A DNA stretch of 64,000 nucleotides from Corbicula japonica (taxonomy: Eukaryota > Mollusca > Bivalvia > Venerida > Cyrenidae), in the NCBI GenBank assembly GCA_038501625.1, contig JAZAYU010000037.1, positions 5,146,001 to 5,210,000 on the forward strand, given 5' to 3'. A program made the position numbers and the translations under genes. Position 1 is the first letter of the stretch. Every line of letters starts with the position of its first letter. Positions 33,364 through 41,882 of this stretch are shown here, one piece after another. The notes below the pieces were generated by a model that did no database searches, was not told the origin of the DNA, and saw nothing but the letters and a program-made list of their open reading frames with translations.

Positions 33364-33525
33364 AGGCTGGAATATATCTTATAGAGTATCCGCAGCTGGA
33401 TTTTGGTAGCATGCCTTCCTATGACTTGACAGTTAAATGCACGGATACATTTGGCACAGCAGTGACGGGGAAGTTCTGGGTGAATATTATTGAAAATCAG
33501 CCGCCGATATTCAGAAACCTTGGCA
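33364..33525 (+). CDS. Cadherin-like gene exon 9: cadherin repeat 2 end and start of repeat 3
   Basis: Phase 1 at both ends (donor GTAAGC). It encodes EAGIYLIEYPQLDFG, then PSYDLTVKCTDTFGTAV, a WVNIIENQPPIF linker and RNLG. YDLTVKCTD is a clear cadherin F-strand with a TD replacing the common A-x-D. The ENQPPIF linker stands where DxNDNAPxF is found in classical repeats, so the calcium-binding asparagine and aspartates are largely lost at this junction. Confidence 0.9.
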
Positions 33526-33733
33526 GTAAGCATTTTAAAAAATCATTATTATGAAGATCGCGTTATTTTATTGTCTTTTGCATTTTAAATTCATCCAATA
33601 CATACCTTCAGAAAATGAGCAAAGGACCAATAACTTGGTATTCTATGATGCAGTATAAGCGTCATAATACATATGTTACTATATATAGTAACAAATTTAC
33701 GTTGAAAAAATATTATTACTCGGCCTCGGCAGA

Positions 33734-33781
33734 TTTTATCGCATAATTGCCCCGCACGTGGAGGGCAATTATGCGATAAAA
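33734..33781. repeat. Hairpin with 19-bp perfect stem
   Basis: TTTTATCGCATAATTGCCC pairs exactly with its inverse around a 10-nt loop containing CACGTG. Confidence 0.85.
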
Positions 33782-34126
33782 ACCCTTGGAAAAGACGCAC
33801 GTGCAATGCTTGGTTTTGCATTACGTCATTAGCGGCTTTACCGACAGCAAAATGGCCACGGGTGAGCGTACGCTGGAGTCGCTCGCAAATAGAATTCTAG
33901 ATTTAGATGGAATTATAATGTCTGATAATTAAAATGTACATATCAAACCAAAGTATGCTTGAAATTCTGAAGATTTGAGATATTTACACTGAAAAATGTA
34001 AACTTCCGTTTTGACACAACTTTTAATATATTATTTCCCTTTGCCCTGCGGGTAAGGTAAACCTCGGATTTCCCAGGTACAGTTATCGAGTGAAAACTGA
34101 CATATGTATTATACAGAACAATTCAT

Positions 34127-34243
34127 GGGTGGTCGGGGGGCGGATGTTGATAATTGCCCCGCTAGAGATAAAATGCCCTGGGCATTTTATCTCTTAAGCG
34201 GAGCAATTATCAACATCCGCCCCCCCTCCCCCCCCGACCACCC
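34127..34243. repeat. ~117-bp hairpin, GC-rich ends
   Basis: The arms GGGTGGTCGGGGGG and CGGATGTTGATAATTG pair with their inverses. The apex AGATAAAATGCCC-TGGGCATTTTATCT is a perfect palindrome. It is probably a miniature inverted-repeat element or the end of one. Confidence 0.85.
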
Positions 34244-34909
34244 ATATATTATTATCTAAGTTAAAGTTGTCGTTATATAATTAGTTTTGGCGCTTTTAAG
34301 AAGTTGTTATCAAAGCTCAGAGCTGTGAGGTCCACCTAGAACAAAGTCATCTTGATCCCCTTAAACATAACACAGTTATTTAGATATTTAAATATTTCAT
34401 TGAACATCATGACATCGCCTTCCATATAATCTTCAAAAACAGTTCAACATAATTGAACTGTGTGAATTTATCTTGTTTAAGGTATGTTAACTTGTATAAA
34501 TTAAATCTTCAAAAAGAAAAATAATGAAGTTTCTATGACTAATAGTCGAAATAACTTAATAAGTAAAACAGGGGCTTTTGTAAAGCAGACAGCGCACAAT
34601 TCACGTTTTATCCATACTACAACATGTCATTAAGTAAGTTGTGATGTTGGTTTTGGAAAAGTAAATTATGAGATTGTAAATTGTATAGAACTGAGTTCAT
34701 GACTATCTGGAACTGCAGCGATATATTTCAGGCAGCTTTTTGTTTTTTACTGCAACTGTAGCTTTTTTTAGTCAGCCCCGAAAATTGTAGGTAATTTTTG
34801 CACTGAAGCCCCGTACTTTATTGATATTGATAAAGCAGTACTGCAGCGATATTTGTAAAAAAGGTGACTAGCATATCAGGAATAGTTACACTTAATAAAT
34901 ACAGCCTCC

Positions 34910-35100
34910 ACACACAGCAAAAGAGCAGAAAGGAAAAGTAATCGCGGGTTTACACAATAATTAATTTCACCTCAAAAGATTAAAGGAAAAGCTCACCTAA
35001 GGGGTTATAGCCTAAGGACGATCTGTGGCAAAACAATTTTCAACTGGGGGTTTAAACCAGGTTAAAGGTTGCACAAACCTCACACTTGCTGCGAAAGGTT
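34910..35100 (+). repeat. Dispersed repeat, copy 1 of three
   Basis: Shared order with 60350-60500 and 63510-63665: an ACAGCCTCC or GCCTCCCC start, an AGAGAGGAAAA-like purine run, a GTGGCAAAA phrase, TTGCTA or TTTCAACTGGGGG and AAACCAGGTT. Substitutions are numerous. A tRNA-like head was not identified. Confidence 0.45.
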
Positions 35101-35291
35101 CTCACGTGAAGAAACAACTTCCCACCCTTTAACTCGACACAGTTTCATGCAAAATCAGAGAACGTATAAAATGTTAAGACCCGAGTACCTACTTGAAATC
35201 AGCAACATGCCTTGCGCGGCCAATATATTCATGTAAATCAGGTCTCGTCAAAAATTGTGTTTTACACAAAACTTATTCCTGTCTATTCCAG

Positions 35292-35423
35292 ATATGGTAG
35301 AAGTAGATGCACGGACTGCTGGCATCGGACACACGGTGTTTACTATTTCCGCCAGGGATGCCGAGTCAGATCAAATCACTTACACATGCAGTAACTGCGG
35401 AACTAAATTTGCCGTGTTCGACT
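35292..35423 (+). CDS. Cadherin-like gene exon 10: cadherin repeat 3, N-terminal half
   Basis: The acceptor is CCTGTCTATTCCAG and the donor GTATGT, phase 1 at both ends. It encodes MVEVDARTAGIGHTVFTISA, followed by RDAESDQITYTCSNCGTKFA and VFD. HTVFTI-x-A-x-DAESD is the usual DxE/D calcium-site region. The two cysteines (C-SN-C) close together are unusual for cadherins and could form a tight disulfide. Confidence 0.85.
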
Positions 35424-36217
35424 GTATGTATAAATAATACTTAAAATATAACCAGCATCTTTTATTTTGTTTATAAACAATATCAAATGGCAATTTTCCG
35501 TTGCTATATTTTTATATAATATTTTTCAATGAGTCTTTCTCATGAAATTAACATAACGTTATCAAATTTGCAAATTCTGTTTGCCTATGAAGGTTATTTA
35601 AAAAAAACAACTGGGTGTACCAATCCCTCTGTTTACAGATTTATTGCTACATCTGTTATTCATTCATTATAAATGTAATAGAAGGTTTAAATCATTAAGA
35701 ACACTGTAAATCATAGGTATCAAAGCCAAAAATTACTGTTTTGTCTTGTGTACATGTGTAAGGAGCGTTCAAAAAGACAAGGGTCAAAATATGTTTTGAT
35801 TTGGAAAACATAAGCGTATTTCGACTGATTTTCTTCAAGTAAATACTAAATACAAGTAGACAGAACCCACAAGAATGAAGTAGACATCGGTTGATTTTCG
35901 CAGCAGTTCTGGTTATTTGTTTAGCGTGACTGATGAATTAAAGTTCCATACCTCTTTTTAGTTAGGTATTTAGAGCCTATGTAGAGATATTTAAAACATG
36001 TAAAATACCCGTTTGATTATACTTTTTTCCTCACGATAATTGTGTCTGCTTTTTAACTTTACAAAGATTGTGAGTTACTTCATTGCGAACATAGCAATCA
36101 GCATCTGGTGATTTAATTTTTATTTCGACCAGAGTATGTTGGGAGGTTTTCTGTTTGGAGTTTGATTTACTAAATTTTGAAAAAGGTAATGTCTGTGAAC
36201 CAAGACTTTCGTTTCAG
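35424..36217 (+). other. Intron 10
   Basis: A 0.8-kb intron ending in ACTTTCGTTTCAG. No element was recognised. Confidence 0.6.
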
Positions 36218-36340
36218 CTGGCGAGGTTCAGGTAGCAGAGTATCTACTGGATGAAACGGTCACCATACTTAACCTCAGCATCGCAGCCTCTGATCTCCGT
36301 GCAACAAGTAATGCAAGCATCCTCGTCGTATACATACGAT
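36218..36340 (+). CDS. Cadherin-like gene exon 11: cadherin repeat 3, C-terminal half
   Basis: Phase 1 at both ends, donor GTAAGT. It encodes SGEVQVAEYLLDETVTILN, then LSIAASDLRATSNASILVVY and IR. G-x-V-x-VAEYLLDE aligns with the G-x-I-x-x-x-x-LD-x-E strand of cadherin repeats, and SIAASD takes the V-A-x-D position, with the aspartate kept. One N-linked sequon (Asn-Ala-Ser) is visible. Confidence 0.85.
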
Positions 36341-36759
36341 GTAAGTCACTCGTAACTTATCCTAATACGTGATCTGTTGTTTTTTCTGCTTACCCGTTTT
36401 GCTGGCTTTAGACTAAAATCAACAGATGAAGTATTGTAAATAATATGCGTATTGAGTTATTATGCAGAGAGAAACCCAACTTATCCATTTCGATTATCGT
36501 CTACTTAAAATAATTGCATCTAGCAGGGTGATGAGGAATCCAGTGGAAATTGTAAATGTTTCAAAGACTAGATCTGTGCTATTTGTTTTGCTGAAAGAAA
36601 ATGAGGCAAGCTCAAGCACTCGTCGCTTGCCAGGATAAGTTTCAAAAAATACATTCTATAGGGGTCTTTACAAAATGAAAATGAAAGTATTCCTTGTGAA
36701 AGTAACAACAAATCTGCTTTACACAGACAATCTTTAGATTAATCTATTTTTTATATCAG
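36341..36759 (+). other. Intron 11
   Basis: A 0.4-kb intron with a TATTTTTTATATCAG acceptor. Nothing else was seen. Confidence 0.65.
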
Positions 36760-36942
36760 ATACTAATACTGACCCTGTGCTGACCAATGTTAATGGCACA
36801 AGTAAAACGGTGGCAGAAAATACCGCCCTGGGAACCTCTCTGTACCAGATGTCAGCCACGGACGTTGATACCACGGACACACTCACGTACTTCATGACCG
36901 TTACCCCGGAACAGGGAAATGACCTGTTTGAAATGTCTTCAT
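36760..36942 (+). CDS. Cadherin-like gene exon 12: cadherin repeat 4, N-terminal half
   Basis: Phase 1 at both ends, donor GTAAGT. It encodes about 60 residues with TDPVLTNVNGTSKTVAENT, ALGTSLYQMSATDVDTTDTL and TYFMTVTPEQGNDLFEM. VAENTALGTSLYQMSATDVD is the best-preserved cadherin signature in the gene: the glutamate, the G-T-x-hydrophobic strand and DxD are all present, so this repeat may still bind calcium at its N-terminal site. Confidence 0.9.
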
Positions 36943-37859
36943 GTAAGTTATTTTGTCTTTTTCCAGATATCAATTGTAAATCTCATACTTAAGGTTTTCA
37001 CGAATTGTTTAAATATCGCGGCCGGATACCTCTTTTGTCGTAAAGCAAAATATCGAGTATTACAAACTGATTGTGGCTGTATGTGCAGTTTATTTTTTCT
37101 ATAAAATATAAAAAAAGGTCAACTACTTTGTGGACAGTCAAATTTGTCAAACAGACAAAAGCTTAAGTAATCACATTCAAGTTGTATATGCAATAGGTTG
37201 TAATAGATTATCAGAAACTAAAGTCATCACAAGACAGCTTGATGCTGAACCTGACGTTAATGTGAATGACAAATATCATGATATTTTTATTCTTTGCAAA
37301 AGTGGTATAACAACGTCGCAAAGTTTGGTGAATTTGTAATTATAATAACTGGCTTTGCAAAGTAACATTTATAGCATTGCCTCATTTTCATGCCAAATAG
37401 GAACATATTATAAAGTGAATATTCTTATAAACTGGTTCAAAATCGTCCGTCTTTTCAACGGCGCTCTATAAAATTATGTTGAACTCATGTTATTAACTCT
37501 GAGTTTACATACGCCATTGGTCAAACAATATCACGTCAATCCATGTAAAAGGCTACTGCAGCCAAATAAACAGTCTGTAGAAGAGTTACTTTCTTACACA
37601 TAAAAACCTCGTACACGGTTCATGTCTTATCTAAATATCTTCATACAGTGGGCGTGTTGATCATTTGCTTTCATTTGTAGCTGCAGATGTGTTTCAATGT
37701 GATCGAAGATGGGGTAATCCAGCTTCTCTAAAGCGATATCAAACACATACGAACATCGTACATCGTTAATGATATATTAAATTAAATGATGTACTTGGTG
37801 TACATCAGCTTAATAGACAAGCAATATTCTCATTACAAATGCATGTCACGTATTTTCAG
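36943..37859 (+). other. Intron 12
   Basis: A 0.9-kb AT-rich intron with acceptor GTCACGTATTTTCAG. No element was recognised. Confidence 0.6.
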
Positions 37860-38059
37860 CCGGAGAGTTGACGACTCACTCGAACTACAGTATCAACTAT
37901 GAACTGCTGGCAGCTAGTACTTTCACACTGACCATCTACGTCAACGATGGCAAATCTCAAGTCAAAAACACTCTTACCGTCACCGTCAACAATACGAACG
38001 AGGCTCCATACTTTATAGCCTCGGAATTTATAGTGATCCAGAACGAAAATGATGCAGCC
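37860..38059 (+). CDS. Cadherin-like gene exon 13: cadherin repeat 4 end and start of repeat 5
   Basis: Enters in phase 1 and leaves in phase 0, donor GTGAGT. It encodes SGELTTHSNYSINYELLAAS, then TFTLTIYVNDGKS, TLTVTVNNTNEAPYF and a new strand ending QNENDAA. TLTVTVNNTNEAPYF corresponds to the DxNDNAPxF inter-repeat linker, the clearest one in the gene. YVND keeps the aspartate of the A-x-D position. Sequons Asn-Tyr-Ser and Asn-Asn-Thr are present. Confidence 0.9.
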
Positions 38060-38637
38060 GTGAGTACATGCTAGAATTCATCGTATCCAATAAATTGACA
38101 AATTATGACAGGAGAACTTTGAAAACCATTGAACACGACAAATGTGAAAATATTGCAGGCTCGGTTTGATTGAGCCTATTCATGGGCAGTAATGGAAAAT
38201 ATTAGTATGGGAAAATTTTAATAAGTCATGCAAGAAACAAGTTTAAATTAAAACAACAGCATTTTGTTAAGTCGTACATTATACATCCTTATTTTGCAAA
38301 AATTCATATTTTACTAAGATGCATTTTAACTTATTATGATTTGTTAAGTATGATTGATGTAATGTTATACTGACGAAAAAGTAAGTTAATGACTAGCGGC
38401 GTGGGCAAGGGTACTAGTTTTCATAACTGCCAATGAACTCAGTCGCACTCAGCCTGCAATATGTTCGTTAAGTTCCCGTTTCGTCTATTTACATTGTATA
38501 TAATTCTGTTTACAGTTGATTAATAACGCTCTTATCTGTGTGAGCCCATAACACTGCAAACTTCATGAAATACTATCTCAACAATGTCCAAAACAATACA
38601 TGATATAATTTGGCTTATAAATATATTATCGTTTCAG
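38060..38637 (+). other. Intron 13, with a dispersed repeat
   Basis: A 0.6-kb intron whose central part (38110-38470) is a repeat with partly inverted ends. The left end has AACACGACAAATGTGAAAAT, the right end CAGCCTGCAATATGTTCG. The left part matches 30350-30440. Confidence 0.65.
38110..38470. mobile_element. Miniature element with the GCAGGCTCGGTTTGA motif, copy 2
   Basis: The left AATATTGCAGGCTCGGTTTG and GCCTATTCATGGGCAGTAAT are answered on the right by inverted, diverged versions (CCAATGAACTC and CAGCCTGCAATATGTTCG). This inverted layout points to a non-autonomous DNA element of about 360 bp. No target duplication was clear. Confidence 0.55.
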
Positions 38638-38878
38638 TTATCCTCATTCACGGACGATCCTGGTATAATAACTGCCGAGGACCCAGATAATATCAACGCC
38701 TCTAATGATACACTCACGTATAGCATGGACTGTGGCGCGTATGATGCTTACCTCGCCATTAACTCCTCAACCGGCACATTGTCTTTTCCTGTGGGTTATG
38801 ATTTGGACAATACAACTCTTGACCTTCCTACGTACTTCCAGTGTACCGTGTATGTAAATGACACTGGTGGATTGTCAG
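38638..38878 (+). CDS. Cadherin-like gene exon 14: cadherin repeat 5
   Basis: Enters in phase 0 and leaves in phase 1 (donor GTAGGA). It encodes about 80 residues: LSSFTDDPGIITAEDPDN, TLTYSMDCGAYDAYLAINSS, TGTLSFPVGYDLDNTTL and YFQCTVYVNDTGGLS. ITAEDPD gives the D-x-D-like element, STGTLSF the I/L-strand turn, YDLDN the position of LDxE, and CTVYVND the A-x-D strand. Two cysteines lie in facing strands and could pair. The repeat is complete except its last strand, which must come from a later exon. The foldback element begins 109 bp after this donor. Confidence 0.9.
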
Positions 38879-39011
38879 GTAGGAATAGATCACATGAACA
38901 ACGAAAATTTTGAGAAGAATTCCTTAATAAATTACAAGTTTGCTATCACAAATACACAAACAACTATGTTTTACATCTTTAAATTTACAGTAGTAGGGAA
39001 ATGGGGCTTCT

Positions 39012-39187
39012 GGCCCACCCTGAGGCAATTTTTAACAATAGCCTCTACCAAATATAACAAAGAACTCTACCGTTTATAACAATGGCCTCTACCATATATA
39101 ACAATTCCTCTACCACTAGATTGACAATAGGGGGATTAAACAGGTATAATGGAATCATTTAAAATAATTTTATATTAAATAAAACTC

Positions 39188-39190
<3 letters not shown>
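39012..39190. repeat. Left terminal motif array (CTCTACC)
   Basis: Four to five phrases such as GCCTCTACCAAATATAACAA, ACTCTACCG and CCTCTACCAC follow the left terminal repeat. The right end has the same spacing and flanking bases but the motif reads CACTTCCC (53100-53260 in reverse complement). Confidence 0.75.
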
Positions 39191-39194
<4 letters not shown>

Positions 39195-39237
<43 letters not shown>

Positions 39238-39250
39238 ATTATTATTTTAG
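39195..39250. repeat. (ATT)n microsatellite
   Basis: About 15 ATT units with one interruption; the right arm has a matching AAT tract near 53010-53050. Confidence 0.9.
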
Positions 39251-39560
39251 CAGATAAATGCGATAAAAGGATTCACATTTATTTGCAACAAAAACTCATC
39301 AAAGTGAGTATTACAAAAACTCACTGAAGTGAGCTTTATTCACTGTTACCCATTAAATTAATGAAATGGTTTCTTCTTATTAACGATTTAATCCAGTTCA
39401 TTCATTGTGCACAGGGGTGTTTTTCAGAAATTAATTAACTGAATCCTGAACTGTGTGTAGACCCAGAGCAGATGCAAACATTCGGATCAGCTTATCTTTT
39501 TATTATTATTATTTAAGCAGATATATGCGATAACGATTAGAGGATTCACATTTATTTACA
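39250..39560. repeat. Local duplication present only in the left arm
   Basis: GGATTCACATTTATTT-CAACAAAAACTCATC occurs at about 39268 and again at about 39541, each followed by the same GTGA-TATTACAAAAACTCA phrase. The right arm has one copy only, so this roughly 280-bp duplication arose in the left arm alone. Confidence 0.7.
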
Positions 39561-39837
39561 ACAAAAACTCATCGAAGTGAATATTACAAAAACTCATTGA
39601 AGTGAGCTTTATTCACTGTTACCCGTTAAATTTATGAAAAGATTCGTTTTCACTACGTTATTCACATATTTAACATGTTTAGTATTTAATTTAACAATGT
39701 TAATAATAAATATTTGTGACTGACGCTTGAAGAATCAGTATGTTATTCAAATATTTAAGGTGCCACAATATTCAGTATACGTGTGTGAGAGCGAGGCGTT
39801 TTCTGGAGCCGGAGCCTGAGCAAGAGCAAGGATTATG

Positions 39838-40120
39838 ACGTAATACTTAATCCCGGTGAAGTGCTTGTTAAGGCAATAATTAAGTAATTATTAATCCTGT
39901 CGGGTATGATTAATCCTTGTCAAGTGGATTTTGACACTAATTAAGTGGATAGTTAATCCTGTCCGGTATGATCAATCCCGGTGAAGTGCTTGTTAAGGCA
40001 ATAATTAAATGGATAGTTAATCCTGTCTGGTATGATTAATCTTTGTCAAGTGGATTTTGACACTAATTAAGTGGATAGTTAATCCTGTCTGGTATGTTTA
40101 ATTTCAATGTAGTAGGTGTT
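39838..40120. repeat. Subterminal tandem repeat, ~120-bp unit
   Basis: AATCCTGTC-GGTATGATTAAT, TTGTCAAGTGGATTTTGACA and GGTGAAGTGCTTGTTAAGGC phrases recur in order about two and a half times. The right arm carries the inverse at 52379-52661. Repeats just inside the ends are common in DNA transposons and may be protein-binding sites. Confidence 0.75.
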
Positions 40121-40625
40121 ACGTCTAATAAAGTGCATCACAAGTATGTGTAAACAGGATAAGTTTTTATGTACTCGCATTTTTTCACTAAACAATCGAA
40201 AAGCGACGCCCTTTTAGCATCTTTAGCGAAAGAAAACTTAGGATTCTTTGCCATGACAACTTATTTGATTTGGGTTAAATGCTCTAATTTTATAGCTTTC
40301 AAGACATTGCTACAGAAAACATCCGTGTGCAGACAACAGCAATTATTATAAATAACTAACTTAAAAAAGAAAATGTATCGTGTTTGCTAAAGAAAAGTTG
40401 GAATTAATATTGAAAGGACTTGTACACAAATATATTGAAGGTATGTAAAAGCATTTTGTTTCAAATATTTTTGATTTACTTATTTAGCATGTGCATGTAA
40501 ATTCTTACAAAATTGATTAATTCCTTAAAACAATCGAAGATAAAGATTGTTAAAATCTACGCGCTTGAAATTGCTAATATTATAAAGATTATAGCTTGTT
40601 GTTTTGTTTTTTTTTTATTTTGTAG

Positions 40626-40746
40626 AAAGAAAATGGAATGTCAAACATGCGGAAAGTGGTTTGCTAATGAATGGAACCGGGGCAGGCATTTTTCTTCCGT
40701 GCATGGCAATATCAATTCTCAATCGCCACAAAACATACTGCTCTAA
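40626..40746 (+). CDS. Possible C2H2 zinc-finger exon, left arm
   Basis: A long T-rich tract ending ATTTTGTAG looks like an acceptor and is followed by a frame encoding MECQTCGKWFANEWNRGRH and then FSSVHG. The spacing is C-x2-C-x12-H-x4-H, a complete classical C2H2 finger. The frame stops 16 residues later (TAA near 40744). Immediately downstream lies a Gln/His-rich frame, QQQ-x-NHHQQPQP and so on for about 85 codons, closed upstream by a TAA just before the first CAA. The two could belong to one protein only with a frame change or another splice. The right arm holds the same segment at 51753-51873. Whether it is expressed is unknown. Confidence 0.45.
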
Positions 40747-40761
40747 AAAGCAAAGCCAGGA

Positions 40762-41354
40762 ACCACAAAATCATCGTCAGCAGAAACATCTGCAGAATTA
40801 ACAACAACAACAACAACAACAAAATCATCATCAACAACCACAACCACACATTGATCATCATCATCAGCAGCAACAATATCAGCAGCAACAACGTCTGATG
40901 CAAGAACGCCGAGAACAACAACAACTACATCAGCAACAACAACAACACCATCAGCAACAACAACTACTAGATAATCAACAACATCAGCAACAACAATTGG
41001 CACTCCTACTTTCATATCTCATTTATTTCACAAACATTATTTGCGTAAGAGTGTTTTGACTTTTTCAATAATCCTTCTATTTATAGAACATGATTAAATT
41101 TCCATTTCACCACTTTTGAAAATACTGTACTTAATGTGATAATTCATTTTATTTATATCCTGTGATTCATCTTTAATGACTTCATAGAAATCATCTCTTC
41201 GTTTCAAATATAAAAATACACTTGGCGAATATGTTGACTTTTCATTTATTTCAATTGGGCACATTAATTATTTAAGCTTAGATGTATTTCACCAATCTGG
41301 TGCACAAATTAATACTACCACAAAATTGTCGTCAGCAGAAACATCTGCTGAATT

Positions 41355-41388
<34 letters not shown>

Positions 41389-41882
41389 AAATCATCATCA
41401 ACAACCACAACCACACATTGATCATCAGCAGCAGCAGCAACAATATCAGCAGGAACAACGTCTGATGCACAAACGCCGAGATCAACAACAACTACATCAG
41501 CAACAACAACAACACCATCAGCAACAACAACTACTAGATAATCAACAAAATCAGCAACAACAATTGGCACTCCTACTTTCATATCTCATTTATTTCACAA
41601 ACATTATTTGCGTGAGAGTGTTTTAACGTTTTCAATAATCTTTCTATTTATAGAACATGATTAAATTTCCATTTCACCACTTTCGAAAATACTGTACTTA
41701 AGGTGATAATTCATTTTATTTATATCCAGTGATTCATCTGTAATGACTTCATAGAAATCATCTCTTCGTTTCAAATATAAAAATACAATTGGCGAATATG
41801 TTGATTTTTCGTTTATTTCAATTGGGCACATTAATTATTTAAGCTTAGATGTATTTCACCAATCTGGTGCACAAATTAATAC
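40762..41882. repeat. Tandem duplication, ~555-bp unit, with CAA/CAG-type repeats
   Basis: The unit beginning ACCACAAAAT-(C/G)TCGTCAGCAG starts at 40762 and again at 41317. Each unit contains an interrupted CAA/CAG/CAT tract of about 200 bp and about 340 bp of AT-rich DNA ending GGTGCACAAATTAATAC. In one frame the tract of the first unit encodes an uninterrupted Gln/His-rich stretch. The Thr/Ser frame is broken by TGA and TAG. The right arm keeps the duplication in inverse. Confidence 0.85.

Larger units (their letters stand above)
33526..35291 (+). other. Intron 9, with two long hairpins
   Basis: A 1.8-kb intron. It holds the hairpins at 33734-33781 and 34127-34243, which share an ATAATTGCCCCGC phrase, and a small frame at 33852-33932 that starts MATGERTLESLANRILDLDG and ends after 26 residues. 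A dispersed repeat fragment lies near 34910-35090 and resembles 60350-60600 and 63510-63665. Confidence 0.6.
4170..38878 (+). other. Cadherin-like secreted or membrane protein gene, 14 exons, 3' end not seen
   Basis: Gene model assembled by reading splice sites and phases. Exons are 4170-4227, 8499-8567, 9751-9909, 11188-11257, 12984-13150, 30816-30995, 32022-32152, 32543-32741, 33364-33525, 35292-35423, 36218-36340, 36760-36942, 37860-38059 and 38638-38878. Total coding length is 2074 nt (691 codons plus one base). All introns are GT-AG, all phases match and no stop is met, which is strong internal support. The order is a signal peptide, an N-terminal beta-rich domain with a CC pair (exons 2-5) and about five divergent cadherin repeats (exons 6-14). 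Canonical calcium motifs are weak: LDRE is not obvious, DxD-like pairs and one NEAP-type linker are present. A calcium-dependent adhesion or recognition role is inferred from family only. The last exon ends in phase 1, so at least one more exon is expected, but none was found up to 64000. Confidence 0.85.

Noticed and set aside
36734..36973. 79-codon minus-strand frame
   Set aside because: It lies antisense to exon 12, whose splice sites and cadherin motifs are clear on the other strand.
40743..41015. Minus-strand Val/Asp-rich frame opposite the CAA/CAG tract (also 41289-41582 and inverse copies)
   Set aside because: It is the antisense of a simple trinucleotide repeat, of low complexity, without start context or family resemblance.
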